The notes below the pieces were generated by a model. It saw only the letters and a list, made by a program, of their open reading frames with translations. It did no database searches and was not told the origin of the DNA. A stretch of DNA of 39,018 nucleotides from an uncultured Chloroflexota bacterium (lineage in GTDB: Bacteria; Chloroflexota; Anaerolineae; UBA4142; SHND01), in contig CALMZO010000417.1 of assembly GCA_937870825.1 (NCBI GenBank), positions 1 to 39,018 of the forward strand, given 5' to 3'. The first letter of the stretch is position 1; each line of letters begins with the position of its first letter. Made by a program: the position numbers and the translations under genes. Of this stretch, positions 7,697 to 17,564 are shown piece after piece.

Positions 7697-7716
7697 GAAT
7701 AATTTTGTGTGAGGCG

Positions 7717-7744
7717 ATTATAACACGCCTCAAGAATTTTTCAA
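7717..7744 (-). promoter_or_regulatory. Promoter of tRNA-Glu
   Basis: On the minus strand TTGAAA (7744-7739), a 16-base spacer and a perfect TATAAT (7722-7717). The -10 sits inside the short inverted repeat GAGGCG...CGCCTC. The -35 box abuts the stop codon of the upstream glycosyltransferase gene. Confidence 0.75.
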
Positions 7745-10171
7745 TTAACGCGCGAGTTCCACCGGCGCGAGTATCAGATGGTCTCCATTCGCGCGAATGT
7801 GTTCAAACGTTTCCCCGCGCACAGGCAAACGAAGTTTGTCATCCGAGCCATAGATTCCAAACAACAGCGAATACATTCCCGGCGCGGCGTTCGAAGGAAT
7901 GGTGAACGTGAACGAGTCGCTCACACTTTCACCCGCGCGCCAGTACGATGTCGGATACGCGTTTTGGCGCGGCGGCGAGTCGTATTGGGCGACGACGATG
8001 CCCTGTGCGTCCACCCACTGCGCGAACACGGTGTAATTTTTCAAATTGTCATGACGCGCGCGCAGCGTGTAATCCGCGCGAATCACGTCATTCGGCGCGA
8101 GCGGTGAGACCAATCCACTCGCGTTCACCGGCGCAATTGGTCCGCTTGTAACGCCGCGTTCGAAAATAAATCTCACATCCACCAAATCCAATTCATCGCC
8201 AAACACAAAACGCGCGGGCGCGCTTGAAATTTTATTCGCGTCAAAAATTCCAAATTCCGCAATGCTCGGCGTAATCACGTTGCCTTGCGGGTCACGCGCA
8301 ACGAGCGGGCGCGATTGCCCGACGCGTACAAGTCCAACCTCGACGCGCGCGATTTGCTGTGATGCAACATCCCCGCGCAGCGGCACGCGATATTCATCCA
8401 CAAAAATTTCGTTCGGCTGCCACAAACGCGTCGGAAACAATCCATTTCCCGGGAACGCGTCCCACTGTCCAATCAATTCCCCGCGCGCGTCGTACACATG
8501 AATGTACAGCGCCAAATCTTTTGCAATCGTTTTGTCCGTGCGCCAAAATAATTTCAACGGCAATTCGCTTCTGACCGGAACAAAACGCGCGGTCTCGAAT
8601 CCCACGAGTTCGGGCTGCGCGTCGCCCGCGTCGTACTTGATGTGGACCGGATTTGGCACACTTGCTTCAGCTGCCACGCGCGCGGGTTGTGTGTACGCGG
8701 GCGCGATGAGGAGAAAGGGCGCAGCAAGAGCAAAAAGCAACAAAAATGCTGCGAGCAAAATAGGCAATGAGAATTTGACGAACGACGAACGACGAACGAC
8801 GAACGACGGCATTGCATTGGCGAGCAAGTCTGCGAGCCGAGACAATCCAAATGTGAGCAAGACTGCCACTGCCGCAATCGCGGGAAACATCAAACGCCCT
8901 TGCGACGCGTACGTGAGAAGCGTCCAACGAATCAGCGCGATGAAAACAACGACAACGTGCAGCGCGGGAATCCACAATAATTTTGGTAGGGGCGAACCCT
9001 TGTGGTCGCCCGCGCGGGGGAACAAGCCAATCAATAGTCCAATCACCGCAAGCAGTGAAAAAATATCGAGCGTCGTATAAACCCATTCCGGCGCAATGAT
9101 ATTCACGCCGCCGAAATTGCCCCAGAACGAAATGCGAAATCCTTGAAACTCGTTCAACAAACCCAACAACGTTTGCGGCGCGCGTCCGCCTGCGATTTCC
9201 ATCCATACATTGAACGCGAGTGCGTCGCCGTACAAAACAAAATTCCGCGCGAACCACCAAACGTCGAGAAGGACAATCGGCAAGAGAAAGAGAAACGTAA
9301 AACGTAAAACGTCAAAATATTTTTTTGTCCGCCACACACAAAACACAAGGGCGCTCATTGCAACAATGCCCAATGCGAGATTGCTGACTTTGGTGAGAAT
9401 GGCGAGTCCGACGACGATGCCGAGAACGAACACGCGTACATTTGTAACGCCGCGCGTGACGAGTCGAATGCACAAAAAAATCGCGGCGGTTGCCAACAGC
9501 GCGGCGAGCGAATCATTGTTCACCGCCGCGCTGATAAACAAAAACATCGGATTGAACGCGACGAAGGATGCGGCGACAAGAGAGAGAACCTCTCCCCTAC
9601 GCCCCTCTCCTTGTGAAGGAGAGGGGTTGGGTGACACATCGTCACGCATTCTGTTCAGGGTGCGCGTGGTGCGTGATGATGTGTCAGCGGTGAGGTCGCG
9701 CGCGATTTTGTGCGTGAGGAAAACCGTTCCCGCGCTAAACAGCACCGACAGCAAACGAATCAAATGCACCGCGAGGGTTGTGCCTTGCCATGGAAAATTT
9801 TCCGCGCGCGTATGCGCGACCATATTCTTGTTGCCGAACGCGAGCGGCACACCGATTTTCGCGTACGGATTGCGCCACAATCTTGCTTGCAAATCGCTCG
9901 TGTCAATCCAAAATGTCAACGCCGCGCTCAACGCATAATACAGCGGCGGCTGTCCCCCTTCTTGTTCCCACAATTGTTCGCGCGTCGGGTCTTGAACAGG
10001 CAAACCGTTTCCGCGCGCAATCCACTGTACGTGCGGGTAATGCCACAGCTCGTCGCCCGCTTCAAAAATCGGCGTGGTGACGGAATACAACGCGCCGAGC
10101 AGCACGAACAGCGCGACAAGAAAATAAATCGCGCGTTCACTGGCGAGAAAATTTTTTGCGCGCGTAATCAT
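7745..10171 (-). CDS. Large polytopic GT-C-type glycosyltransferase-like protein
   Basis: 808 residues. The N-terminal two thirds are membrane-embedded, with about 11-13 hydrophobic helices. The first outer loop has TPIFEAGDELWHY and GGQPPLYYAL, matching the acidic-residue loop of GT39/ArnT-type lipid-linked sugar transferases. The C-terminus (about 500-808) is extracytoplasmic with two copies of a beta-rich module (W...D..FPTRLWQPNE; AYPTSYWRAGESVSD). Two insertions stand out: a palindromic repeat encoding about residues 179-195 (Ser/Pro/Gly/Glu-rich) and a heptamer repeat encoding the SFVVRRSSFV stretch near 455-465. The start overlaps the stop of the upstream gene by ATGA, so the two are translationally coupled. 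Donor and acceptor cannot be deduced. Confidence 0.8.
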   Translation of the reverse strand: MITRAKNFLASERAIYFLVALFVLLGALYSVTTPIFEAGDELWHYPHVQWIARGNGLPVQDPTREQLWEQEGGQPPLYYALSAALTFWIDTSDLQARLWRNPYAKIGVPLAFGNKNMVAHTRAENFPWQGTTLAVHLIRLLSVLFSAGTVFLTHKIARDLTADTSSRTTRTLNRMRDDVSPNPSPSQGEGRRGEVLSLVAASFVAFNPMFLFISAAVNNDSLAALLATAAIFLCIRLVTRGVTNVRVFVLGIVVGLAILTKVSNLALGIVAMSALVFCVWRTKKYFDVLRFTFLFLLPIVLLDVWWFARNFVLYGDALAFNVWMEIAGGRAPQTLLGLLNEFQGFRISFWGNFGGVNIIAPEWVYTTLDIFSLLAVIGLLIGLFPRAGDHKGSPLPKLLWIPALHVVVVFIALIRWTLLTYASQGRLMFPAIAAVAVLLTFGLSRLADLLANAMPSFVVRRSSFVKFSLPILLAAFLLLFALAAPFLLIAPAYTQPARVAAEASVPNPVHIKYDAGDAQPELVGFETARFVPVRSELPLKLFWRTDKTIAKDLALYIHVYDARGELIGQWDAFPGNGLFPTRLWQPNEIFVDEYRVPLRGDVASQQIARVEVGLVRVGQSRPLVARDPQGNVITPSIAEFGIFDANKISSAPARFVFGDELDLVDVRFIFERGVTSGPIAPVNASGLVSPLAPNDVIRADYTLRARHDNLKNYTVFAQWVDAQGIVVAQYDSPPRQNAYPTSYWRAGESVSDSFTFTIPSNAAPGMYSLLFGIYGSDDKLRLPVRGETFEHIRANGDHLILAPVELAR
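8778..8809. repeat. In-frame heptamer tandem repeat (ACGAACG)
   Basis: Four copies of ACGAACG plus part of a fifth. In the minus-strand gene they encode the basic/aromatic stretch SFVVRRSSFV next to a membrane helix. Confidence 0.8.
9293..9313. repeat. In-frame heptamer repeat (AAACGTA x3)
   Basis: AAACGTA, AAACGTA and AAACGTC in tandem: 21 bases, so seven residues are added without a frame change. It lies at the edge of a membrane helix (FDVLRFTFLF) of the 808-residue protein. Confidence 0.7.
9587..9634 (-). repeat. Palindromic repeat (REP-like), copy A, inside a coding region
   Basis: The core CCCCTCTCCTT / AAGGAGAGGGG with loop GTG is flanked by the family sequence CACCCAACCCC (minus strand). 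It is read in frame as PNPSPSQGEGRRGE in the glycosyltransferase-like protein. Confidence 0.8.
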
Positions 10172-12951
10172 CGAATTTGAATCCCGTCGCCGAGCGTCAC
10201 CGCGTCGTTTGGAATCCGCGCATTGTTGGCGTCGAACAAGGGGACGCGGACAGTCGTTGCCTCGTCATACATTCCCGCGACGATGCGGTACTCGCCCGCC
10301 GCCAAATCATTTGGCAAATTCAAAACGTACTCGTCCGCGATGTATTCGCCGGGGAACCAGCGGTTCGTCGGCAGTGCGCCGTTTTGCGGAACCGAATCGC
10401 GCTGCGCGCGCAGCACGCCGTTCGCGTCGAGCAAATGCACAAATACTTTATAACTCGTGTCGGGAGTTTTGTGCGCGCTCCAGTAGAGGGTGAATGGCAA
10501 ATTTTCCCCTGCCCGAAATTGCGCGCGGTCTAATTTGTAGCCGAGCAACTGTATCGCGTCGCCGACGAGCGTGAGCTGCGGACGCGCGATGATGGGGACG
10601 CGAAATTTGCGTTTGCTCTCGGCAAGTGGAATGCGAAGCGGCGACAATGCTTGTCCGTTCAGCGAAAGCAAAATGCGCGCGTAACCTGCAGCGGCTTGCG
10701 GCGGAATCGTAATGTTTTGCCGCGCGCGTACCACTTGCGCGGAATTCCACTCGCCGCGCGCGTTTGGGAACAACGCGCCTTGATACAAAATGGTTTCCGC
10801 GTCATTCGCATCGCGCAATTTGATTTCAAACGCCTCGTCCGCGCGCGCAATGTTTTGCCACCACGTCGAAAATTCCAACACATCGCCGCCGCGTGGTTCG
10901 GAATTCGTGACATCATAGCCGAGAAATTTCGCCGCGCCGACCGCTGATGCAAGCGGGCGCGGAATCTGCAAACGATTCTCTGCAACATCGGAATTTGCCG
11001 ACACCTTAAATTCACGCGCCCCGCGGTTGCTTCCGCCAACGAGCGCGACGGGATTTTGCGAATTGCGTTCAAACGCGAACAGTTCCAATGTGTACGTTCC
11101 GGGCGGCGCGTCGGGCGGAATAAAAAAACCCTGCGCGTCACGAATTGCTTCGCCGCCGCGTTTGACCGCGCGCCCGCCCAACGGGAAAATTTCGCGCTCG
11201 AACCAAACGTGTTCTTCCTCATCGCGCATTCGCAAAACAAGGCGAATGTTTTGCAAACCCCCGTCCGGCGACCAATTCAGCAGCAGCGTCACAAAATCCC
11301 CCGCGCGCAATTCACGCGGTGCGAGTGACCACGCGCGCAATTCCTCTTGTTCGCCAAATGTTTCACGCGTTTCCATGTGCCGTTTCACGCGCGGCAGCAC
11401 ACGCCATAACGACGCGAACGACGCGACATCAAATTTTTCAAAGCCGTCGAATGTTTCGGTGTCATCGGGATGCCGCGTCAAATACACGTTCGCGCCTTGA
11501 TTCAAAAGTTCTTGAGCATCCCGCGACAAATCGCCTTGCCCGACAACTTGTTCGTGGTCTTGATAAATCACCACTTTGCGTCGTTTCAAATCGCGCCGCA
11601 AATTTTCGACGTACTGAAAATATTCCAACGGCGTCAAATCTTCCCACGTCGCCATGAACAGGGCATTTTCTTCCAGCGGCTGCGCGAGAACGTCGCGCCA
11701 CCGCGCCTCGACGAAATCATTGTTGCTCTGATTGTTGCGCGGGAAATTTGTCCACGCGAGATAGGCGCAGAGCGCGGCGAGTGCGAGCGTGAAAACGGCG
11801 AGACGTAAAACGTCAAACGTCAGACGTAGGGGCAATGCCTTGTGCTTGCCCGTCCCTTTCAAACGGGATGGGACAGCATCAAAAATTGTTCCAAAACCAA
11901 TCGCAATGAAAAAAAGAAACGTGAGATACGACGGAATGAAAAAAATTTCGCTGTCCACCACCCAAAACACAATCGCAAAGGCAGTTTCGGCAATGTGCGC
12001 GAGTCCAATCAAAACAAGAAATTGTCGTGCGGGCAGCGGAAAATTTTTTGGCGCGCGGTTGATTGCGAGCGCGAGAATGCCGACGATGCCAAATGCGAAA
12101 CCGACAAGGGTGAATTGTTCGACGAGCAGCGTCAAGTACACTTGCGTGATGCGTTCCCAAATAAAACCGGGCGGACCGAAACGCAGCCACACCGAAACAT
12201 TGCTCGCCAAAATCATTTCGGTGAAATTCGACGCGTGATATTCCACCCCGACATCGCTCGAACCACGCAGCGGAATGTACAGATAAAGCAGCAATGGCAA
12301 AAACAACGCGGCAATAATTTTCAACATTTCGCGCGGCTGCAACAGAATACGCGCGCTGCTCCACAAGACAAACACAGCCAACGCGGGCGCAATCCAAATC
12401 ATTGTGCGGTGGTGCGTCAGTGAAAATCCGAACGCGAGCGCGACGTACCAAAGCGGCACGCGTCCCATTCTCCAAAGAATTGCAAGCCACAATACGAGAA
12501 CGATGAAAAAGGAATTGAGTGTATAGACATCGGGAATGACGGCTTGTGACCAAAAGACGCGCGACACGCCAAACAGCGCGGACGCGAAAAGAGAAACGAG
12601 AAAAGAGAGATAAAGCGTGCGAAAGGTGAAATACAAGAGTACGAGCGAGAGCGCCGCCAAGAACCCCGAAAAAACATTTGCGCGAAACGCAATTGTGCCG
12701 ACAGGCATCAAGAGCGTCCAGAGTTTGGCGAGCAAAAAATAGAGCGGATAGCCGGTGTGACTGACGCCGAGCAAATAGATGTTGGTTTGAAATTCGCCGA
12801 AATCGCCGTCGAGGACGCCGGGCGCGGCAGTCCGCGCGTACAACGCGAACGACGCAAAAAACAAAACGAGCGCGGCAACCACGTCCCAATTGATTGGGAG
12901 CGCGCTCAAACCTTGTTCCGCGAGCGAGACGCGTTTCTGCGTCACGGACAT
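10168..12951 (-). CDS. DUF2723-type polytopic membrane protein, glycosyltransferase-like
   Basis: 927 residues. The N-terminal half matches DUF2723 (distant relatives of protein O-mannosyltransferases): LYARTAAPGVLDGDFGEFQ, HTGYPLYFLLAKLW, FSGFLAALSLVLLYF and some 11 hydrophobic helices. From about 520 on it is soluble and presumably extracytoplasmic, ending in beta modules (LPFTLYWSAHKTPDTSYKVFVHL, ALPTNRWFPGEYIADEYVL) shared with neighbouring proteins. A heptamer repeat encodes part of about 374-383. The stop overlaps the start of the downstream gene (ATGA) and the start overlaps the upstream gene by 10 bases, so it sits in a tight operon, probably for surface glycan assembly. Confidence 0.8.
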   Translation of the reverse strand: MSVTQKRVSLAEQGLSALPINWDVVAALVLFFASFALYARTAAPGVLDGDFGEFQTNIYLLGVSHTGYPLYFLLAKLWTLLMPVGTIAFRANVFSGFLAALSLVLLYFTFRTLYLSFLVSLFASALFGVSRVFWSQAVIPDVYTLNSFFIVLVLWLAILWRMGRVPLWYVALAFGFSLTHHRTMIWIAPALAVFVLWSSARILLQPREMLKIIAALFLPLLLYLYIPLRGSSDVGVEYHASNFTEMILASNVSVWLRFGPPGFIWERITQVYLTLLVEQFTLVGFAFGIVGILALAINRAPKNFPLPARQFLVLIGLAHIAETAFAIVFWVVDSEIFFIPSYLTFLFFIAIGFGTIFDAVPSRLKGTGKHKALPLRLTFDVLRLAVFTLALAALCAYLAWTNFPRNNQSNNDFVEARWRDVLAQPLEENALFMATWEDLTPLEYFQYVENLRRDLKRRKVVIYQDHEQVVGQGDLSRDAQELLNQGANVYLTRHPDDTETFDGFEKFDVASFASLWRVLPRVKRHMETRETFGEQEELRAWSLAPRELRAGDFVTLLLNWSPDGGLQNIRLVLRMRDEEEHVWFEREIFPLGGRAVKRGGEAIRDAQGFFIPPDAPPGTYTLELFAFERNSQNPVALVGGSNRGAREFKVSANSDVAENRLQIPRPLASAVGAAKFLGYDVTNSEPRGGDVLEFSTWWQNIARADEAFEIKLRDANDAETILYQGALFPNARGEWNSAQVVRARQNITIPPQAAAGYARILLSLNGQALSPLRIPLAESKRKFRVPIIARPQLTLVGDAIQLLGYKLDRAQFRAGENLPFTLYWSAHKTPDTSYKVFVHLLDANGVLRAQRDSVPQNGALPTNRWFPGEYIADEYVLNLPNDLAAGEYRIVAGMYDEATTVRVPLFDANNARIPNDAVTLGDGIQIR
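11801..11828. repeat. In-frame heptamer repeat (ARACGTM x4)
   Basis: AGACGTA, AAACGTC, AAACGTC and AGACGTA in tandem, within the DUF2723 gene and read as part of LRLTFDVLRLAVF before a membrane helix. Confidence 0.7.
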
Positions 12952-14843
12952 CCTTCCAGCGGCGCGTTCAATTGCACGTCGCCCACTGTGACAAAATCCT
13001 CTTGTGCATTTTTCAAATTCACGCGCTGTTCCGGCTCACCGAATTTGTACGCGCCGACTATCACGTTGTAATTGCCCGCGCGCGCGCCGCGTTGAATCGG
13101 CACCGCAATCGTATCTTGCAGCCATTCGCCCGCTTTCCAGTACACCGTCGGATACGCGCCGCGTCCGGGAATCACATCTTGGCTGCCTGCCACATTGCCT
13201 TGCGCGTTCACCAAATGCGCGAACACGCGATACGAATCGCGAATGCGCGCGTCCGTTGTCCAAAACAAAGTGACGCCGAGTTTTTCGTTGCATGAAAGTG
13301 CGCGCGACGAAAGCGAAACGCCGCGCAGCGACATTCCATTTTCAAAATTCGCTTCGAGCGGCGCGCCGCGCTGCGCGAGCGCGGCGGGATTGAACGGCGC
13401 GGGACGCGCATACGCGGGAATCGTGTACGCGGTCAAGACAAACGCAGGCAGCGCGATAAAAAACGCGGTGGTGAAAACGGCGACAGCGCGTTGTGCGAGA
13501 GAAAATGTGAATGTACGAGAAAGGCGCGAAACAATGTGCCAAACAATTTCGCTCGAACCCAAAACATAAATCAACGCGATGGCAAATATCGCGGGAAACA
13601 AATAACGCCCTTGGTCCGTTCCGTTCGCGGTGCGAATGAGTTGCAATTGCGCGACGAAAATGAACGCGAGCCAGCCGAGCATCAGCCCCATTGGGACAAG
13701 ACGATTCGTGCCGAGTTGATTTCGCAAACGTGAAACGTGAAACGTAAAGCCGAAAACCGAAATGAGAGAGGCAATAAAGAAAATGGCGAGCAATGATTGC
13801 GGAAAATCGCCGGGCGTGGGTCCGCCCCAGAACGTTTGCCAGAGCCACGGCAAATTGATTTGGAAGAGTTCGGCAAGTGTCAGCGGCGCATCACGCGGCG
13901 GCAGCGCGGACGCGGCGATGAGTTTGTACGCGAGCGGGTCGCCGTAGAGAATGTGATTGCGGATAAAGTACCAAGCGGTGATTCCGAGAATTGGAAGGGA
14001 GATGTAAAGCGTGAAGCGTGAAACGTCAAATGAGAAACGAGAAACGAGAAACGAGAAACGAGAAACGCTATGGCGCGGTTGTTGACGAAAGGCGAGATAG
14101 AGGACGACAACAAAAACAATCGGCAGCAAACCGAGCGCAGTCGTTTTGGTGAGAATCGCGAGCGCGACAAAAATTCCCAAGATGAAAAATGATTTCGCGT
14201 GCGCGTTCCATTGCCCGACGAGAATTTTCGCGATGACGAGAAACGCGAGCGCGCAGAACGCGACGAGCGGAATGTCATTCGAGACGAGCGCGCTGGAATA
14301 GATAAAAGAGGGATTGAGGACGGCAACAGCAGTCGCCGCGAGCGCGAGATAATTTTGCTTGGGAAAGAGCGTGAGGAAAAGGGCATAGATGGCGTACACG
14401 CTGACGAGTCCGAACAGAATCGTCACCCCGCGCGCGAGATGCACGGCGAGCGTGGCGCGCGTGTACGGAAAATTTTCCGCGTCCGAATGAAAATAATTGT
14501 TGCGCCCGCAGCACGTAATGTCGCCCGTCAGCGCGGCGGCAGGATTGCGCTGCAAGCGTCGTTCGTAATCGCGCGTGTCAATTGGCGCAATGACGAGCGC
14601 GGCGACGCCATAATAAAGCGGCGGCTGCCAACCTTGATGCCCCGCATCGCCCCCCCCCGCTTGAAACAATTGCACCGGCAGCGCGCGGTGGTCCGCGAGA
14701 AATTTGGTGTAGCGAAAATGGTCGTCTTCGTCGGGTCCTTCAAAAAGGGGGACGAGAATGGAGGTGGTTATTGCATAGAACGCAAACACGCTCAACAGCG
14801 CGATGAGGAACGGGTCAAAGCGGCGCAAAGGCAGATTGCTCAC
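12942..14843 (-). CDS. Polytopic GT-C-type glycosyltransferase-like protein
   Basis: 633 residues. The N-terminal loop PLFEGPDEDDHFRYTKF and QPPLYYGVAALV give the acidic motif of GT39-like enzymes. About 11 hydrophobic helices lie in the first 470 residues. The C-terminus (about 495-633) is one beta module (GVTLFWTTDARIRDSYRVF, AYPTVYWKAGEWLQD). The start is GTG at 14843, supported by the hydrophobic helix starting about ten residues later. Two heptamer blocks are read in frame (13726-13746 and 14005-14066). A run of nine G in the coding strand (plus 14650-14658) lies near residue 63 and could slip. Its stop overlaps the next gene; 70 bases separate it from the upstream gene, including a short inverted repeat (GGACAAATT...AATTTGCCC) just after that gene's stop. 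Confidence 0.8.
   Translation of the reverse strand: MSNLPLRRFDPFLIALLSVFAFYAITTSILVPLFEGPDEDDHFRYTKFLADHRALPVQLFQAGGGDAGHQGWQPPLYYGVAALVIAPIDTRDYERRLQRNPAAALTGDITCCGRNNYFHSDAENFPYTRATLAVHLARGVTILFGLVSVYAIYALFLTLFPKQNYLALAATAVAVLNPSFIYSSALVSNDIPLVAFCALAFLVIAKILVGQWNAHAKSFFILGIFVALAILTKTTALGLLPIVFVVVLYLAFRQQPRHSVSRFSFLVSRFSFDVSRFTLYISLPILGITAWYFIRNHILYGDPLAYKLIAASALPPRDAPLTLAELFQINLPWLWQTFWGGPTPGDFPQSLLAIFFIASLISVFGFTFHVSRLRNQLGTNRLVPMGLMLGWLAFIFVAQLQLIRTANGTDQGRYLFPAIFAIALIYVLGSSEIVWHIVSRLSRTFTFSLAQRAVAVFTTAFFIALPAFVLTAYTIPAYARPAPFNPAALAQRGAPLEANFENGMSLRGVSLSSRALSCNEKLGVTLFWTTDARIRDSYRVFAHLVNAQGNVAGSQDVIPGRGAYPTVYWKAGEWLQDTIAVPIQRGARAGNYNVIVGAYKFGEPEQRVNLKNAQEDFVTVGDVQLNAPLEGCP
13726..13746. 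repeat. In-frame heptamer repeat (AAACGTG x3)
   Basis: AAACGTG, AAACGTG and AAACGTA: 21 bases, inside a glycosyltransferase-like gene. Confidence 0.7.
14005..14066. repeat. In-frame heptamer repeat block (GAGAAAC x5 plus degenerate units)
   Basis: Five perfect GAGAAAC units at 14032-14066, preceded by degenerate 7-base units (AAAGCGT, GAAGCGT, GAAACGT, CAAATGA-like). They encode the repeating peptide VSRFSFL/VSRFSFD/VSRFTLY. Confidence 0.85.
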
Positions 14844-14913
14844 AAAAGATATACAGCGGAGAGTGGACAGGGCAATAGATTATAGCCGCGTCGGACAAAT
14901 TCATAAATTTGCC

Positions 14914-16737
14914 CTACGGGAAACGAAAGCGATTCACAAGCGGCGTGATTTCGTTGCGGGCGGGGTCAAAGGCGGTCAAATTTTCTTGCGAACGCCGTTC
15001 GTACACGGAAACCTGAACGAACCCGGACGATGCGCGCGCGGGCAGCCAATACGTGTCGCGAAAAATTTCTCCCGCGCGCATCAACGATGTCGGGAGCGCG
15101 CCGTGTCCGTGATAACTGTTGCGCGCGCCGACGACGCGATAATTTTCGTCGAGCGCGGCAAGATTGATGGAATAATCCGTGTCCATCGGCGCAAGCACGC
15201 GCCAGTACAAATCCACTTGCAGCGCGCCGCGCGGGTCAACGGGATGCGGCGAAACTTGCGAACCGAGCAGCATCAATTTGTCGCTATAGCGAATATCCAC
15301 GCGCGCGGGAATGGACGCGATATCGTTTTCATTCAACCTTTGCGGCGGCGCATACGCGGGCGCGAGCAACGTGAAAGGCACGAGCAGCGCGAACAAGCCA
15401 AGCAAAATTGGCGCCCCGCGCGCGATAAAAATTTTTGCGCGCGGCGGCGCGAGTTGAAGCCAGCCGACAGCGAGCAGCACGGCGAGCGCGGGCAGCGCGG
15501 GAAATAACAAACGTCCGTGCGGCGCTTGCGTTTGCGTCATCCAACGCGCGAGCGCAACGAAAATGAGGATGCTCCACGCGGCGAGGACGAATCGCGCGGC
15601 GTTGTCGCGCGATGCGCGCAGGAGATGCTTACGCGCGCGCCACACGCCAAGTCCCAACCCGATGATTCCGAGCGCGACGCCGATTCCAAACACAAGATAC
15701 ACCCATTCGGGCGCGCGAATGTTGCCCCAGCCGAGTCCGACAAAGAATGTTTCAAACACCTCGCCCCACTGCGCGCGCCACGCGTCAAACGTTAAAGGAT
15801 TTTCGCGCGCGCCAAAAATTTCCACCATCCGCGCGGTGCCGGTGAGTTCGCCGTACAGCACAACGTTGCGCGCGTACCACCAACCGGCAACGCCGAGGGC
15901 GGCAAGCAGGAACAGGAATGCGAGGCGGAAAAATTCAACGACGACAGTGCAAGTAGGGAGACGGGGGAAATCGGGGGCATTGTTTTTCCAGACGATATAC
16001 GCGAGAGTGAGCATCGCCAACGGCAGCATCGCGAGCCCGCTCACTTTGGCGAGCGCGCACAAGCCGCACACGATTCCGAGAACGATTGCATCGCGCGCTG
16101 TCGGCGGCACGCGCAACGCGCGCGCGAGCAAAAACAACGCGAACACACACATTGCCACAATCATGCTGTCATTGCTTACTGCGCTGCTGATGAAAAGAAA
16201 TTGCGGCGTGAAGGCGATAATAGACGCGGCGACAATCTCACCGCCAACGTGACGCGTAAAATCTTGGAGAGGGGGGAGAATACGCGCGAGGGAATAGGTG
16301 AAATACACGGCGAGCGCGCCCATGCACAATGAGAGCAAACGCGCGAGATGCATCGCGAGCGCAGTATTGCGATAGGGAAAATTTTCTTGCGCGGTGTGAA
16401 TGAAAAGATTTTTGTTGTCATTGACGACGCCGGGAACATCGTAGCCGTAATGCGGATTTTCCCAGACGTTCGCAGGATAATCGGACGTGTCAATCCAAAA
16501 CGTGAGCGCGGCGGCGAGCGCATAGTACAAGGGCGGCTGACTGGCTTCTTGACGCGCGAGATGCGGCAGCGGCACCGTTTGTTCGGGAAGCCCTTTGCCT
16601 TGCGCGAGATGTTGGACGAATGCAAAATGCCATTGTTCGTCGGGGGCTTCGAACAAGGGCGTGGTGATTCCGTACAAGCCGCCGAGTACAAGAAAAGCGG
16701 TGAGGAGAAAAACGAGCGCGCGGGAAAGTGGCAGCAT
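14914..16737 (-). CDS. Polytopic GT-C-type glycosyltransferase-like protein
   Basis: 607 residues from the ATG at 16737. It begins with a membrane helix, then TPLFEAPDEQWHFAFVQHL and SQPPLYYALAAALTF, the same acidic loop as the two neighbours, and about 11 helices in total. The C-terminal soluble part (about 440-607) has a weaker copy of the beta module (LQVDLYWRVL, ALPTSLMRAGEIFRD). An open frame from a TTG at 16764 would overlap the upstream hydrolase gene and add non-hydrophobic residues, so the ATG 8 bases after that gene's stop is preferred. It probably transfers a sugar from a lipid carrier on the outer face of the membrane; the substrate is unknown. Confidence 0.8.
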   Translation of the reverse strand: MLPLSRALVFLLTAFLVLGGLYGITTPLFEAPDEQWHFAFVQHLAQGKGLPEQTVPLPHLARQEASQPPLYYALAAALTFWIDTSDYPANVWENPHYGYDVPGVVNDNKNLFIHTAQENFPYRNTALAMHLARLLSLCMGALAVYFTYSLARILPPLQDFTRHVGGEIVAASIIAFTPQFLFISSAVSNDSMIVAMCVFALFLLARALRVPPTARDAIVLGIVCGLCALAKVSGLAMLPLAMLTLAYIVWKNNAPDFPRLPTCTVVVEFFRLAFLFLLAALGVAGWWYARNVVLYGELTGTARMVEIFGARENPLTFDAWRAQWGEVFETFFVGLGWGNIRAPEWVYLVFGIGVALGIIGLGLGVWRARKHLLRASRDNAARFVLAAWSILIFVALARWMTQTQAPHGRLLFPALPALAVLLAVGWLQLAPPRAKIFIARGAPILLGLFALLVPFTLLAPAYAPPQRLNENDIASIPARVDIRYSDKLMLLGSQVSPHPVDPRGALQVDLYWRVLAPMDTDYSINLAALDENYRVVGARNSYHGHGALPTSLMRAGEIFRDTYWLPARASSGFVQVSVYERRSQENLTAFDPARNEITPLVNRFRFP

Positions 16738-16745
16738 GGAAAAAT

Positions 16746-17549
16746 TTACGCGGGCGCGTTGCAAAACTCGCGCACGATTTTTACAAACGAAAGCGGGTCT
16801 TCGAGTTGCGGCATGTGTCCCGCGTTTTTGATGATGGCGAGTTCGCTGTTTGGAATTTCGGCAGCGAGTTCGTTAGCGCGCGACAGATTCGCCAATTTAT
16901 CGCGTTCGCCCCAAATGACGAGTGTTGGAACGCGCGAGGGTTCGAGCGGTGGAATGTCGCTCGACACCAATTGGCGCATCAACGCAATCAAGCCGTGCGA
17001 CGCGTCTTGAGAGGCGGCGATGCTTTCGGGCGTGAGCGAGGCAGCGTTGGCAAATGCGCGTTTGATTCCATTTGGCGTAAATGCCGTGCGGCGTGCGAGT
17101 TCAAACATCGGCGATAAAATGGGTGAACGCAAAATGCCGCGCGCGAATTTTGGGACGCGCGGGATTTGTCCTCCGTTCACCAAAATCAAATGCGTGACGC
17201 GTTCGGGATGCGCGCTCGTATACAATCGCGCCAACGCTGCGCCGAACGAATTCCCAATGAATGCGGCTCGCGACATGCCGAGCAATTCTTGCACGCGCGC
17301 GAGCCATTCGACCAGTTCTGCAAACGACGCGTTGGGCAATTCCACCGTGCCGCCAAAACACGGCAAGTCGGGCGCGGCGATATTGTACGCGTCCGCGAGC
17401 GTTTCCCAAATGGTATGCCAGTGCCATTGCGCGTTGCCAAAGCCGCCGTGAATCAAAAATAGATTCGCGCGCGACTCGATAAATGGGCTGCGCCACACGC
17501 GCACTTGACGCGCGGCGATGCGAATGAGTTCGGGATGAATGTGCGCCAT
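16746..17549 (-). CDS. Alpha/beta-fold hydrolase
   Basis: 267 residues, the usual length for the superfamily. The oxyanion-hole motif is HGGFGNAQWHW near residue 34. The nucleophile elbow is GNSFG near 97-101, the acid is in VIWGERDKL and the histidine in NAGHMPQLED. The catalytic triad is complete, so it is a functional esterase, lipase or related hydrolase; no signal peptide is seen. It is the first gene before the glycosyltransferase block and is divergent from msrP, with the candidate operator box in between. The substrate cannot be inferred. Confidence 0.85.
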   Translation of the reverse strand: MAHIHPELIRIAARQVRVWRSPFIESRANLFLIHGGFGNAQWHWHTIWETLADAYNIAAPDLPCFGGTVELPNASFAELVEWLARVQELLGMSRAAFIGNSFGAALARLYTSAHPERVTHLILVNGGQIPRVPKFARGILRSPILSPMFELARRTAFTPNGIKRAFANAASLTPESIAASQDASHGLIALMRQLVSSDIPPLEPSRVPTLVIWGERDKLANLSRANELAAEIPNSELAIIKNAGHMPQLEDPLSFVKIVREFCNAPA

Positions 17550-17564
17550 GCGATTTCAAAATGG

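Noticed and set aside
6323..7697. A prophage or integrative element in tRNA-Glu
   Set aside because: There is no integrase, no repeated tRNA end (att site) and only two genes. The AT-rich composition suggests transfer but not a phage.
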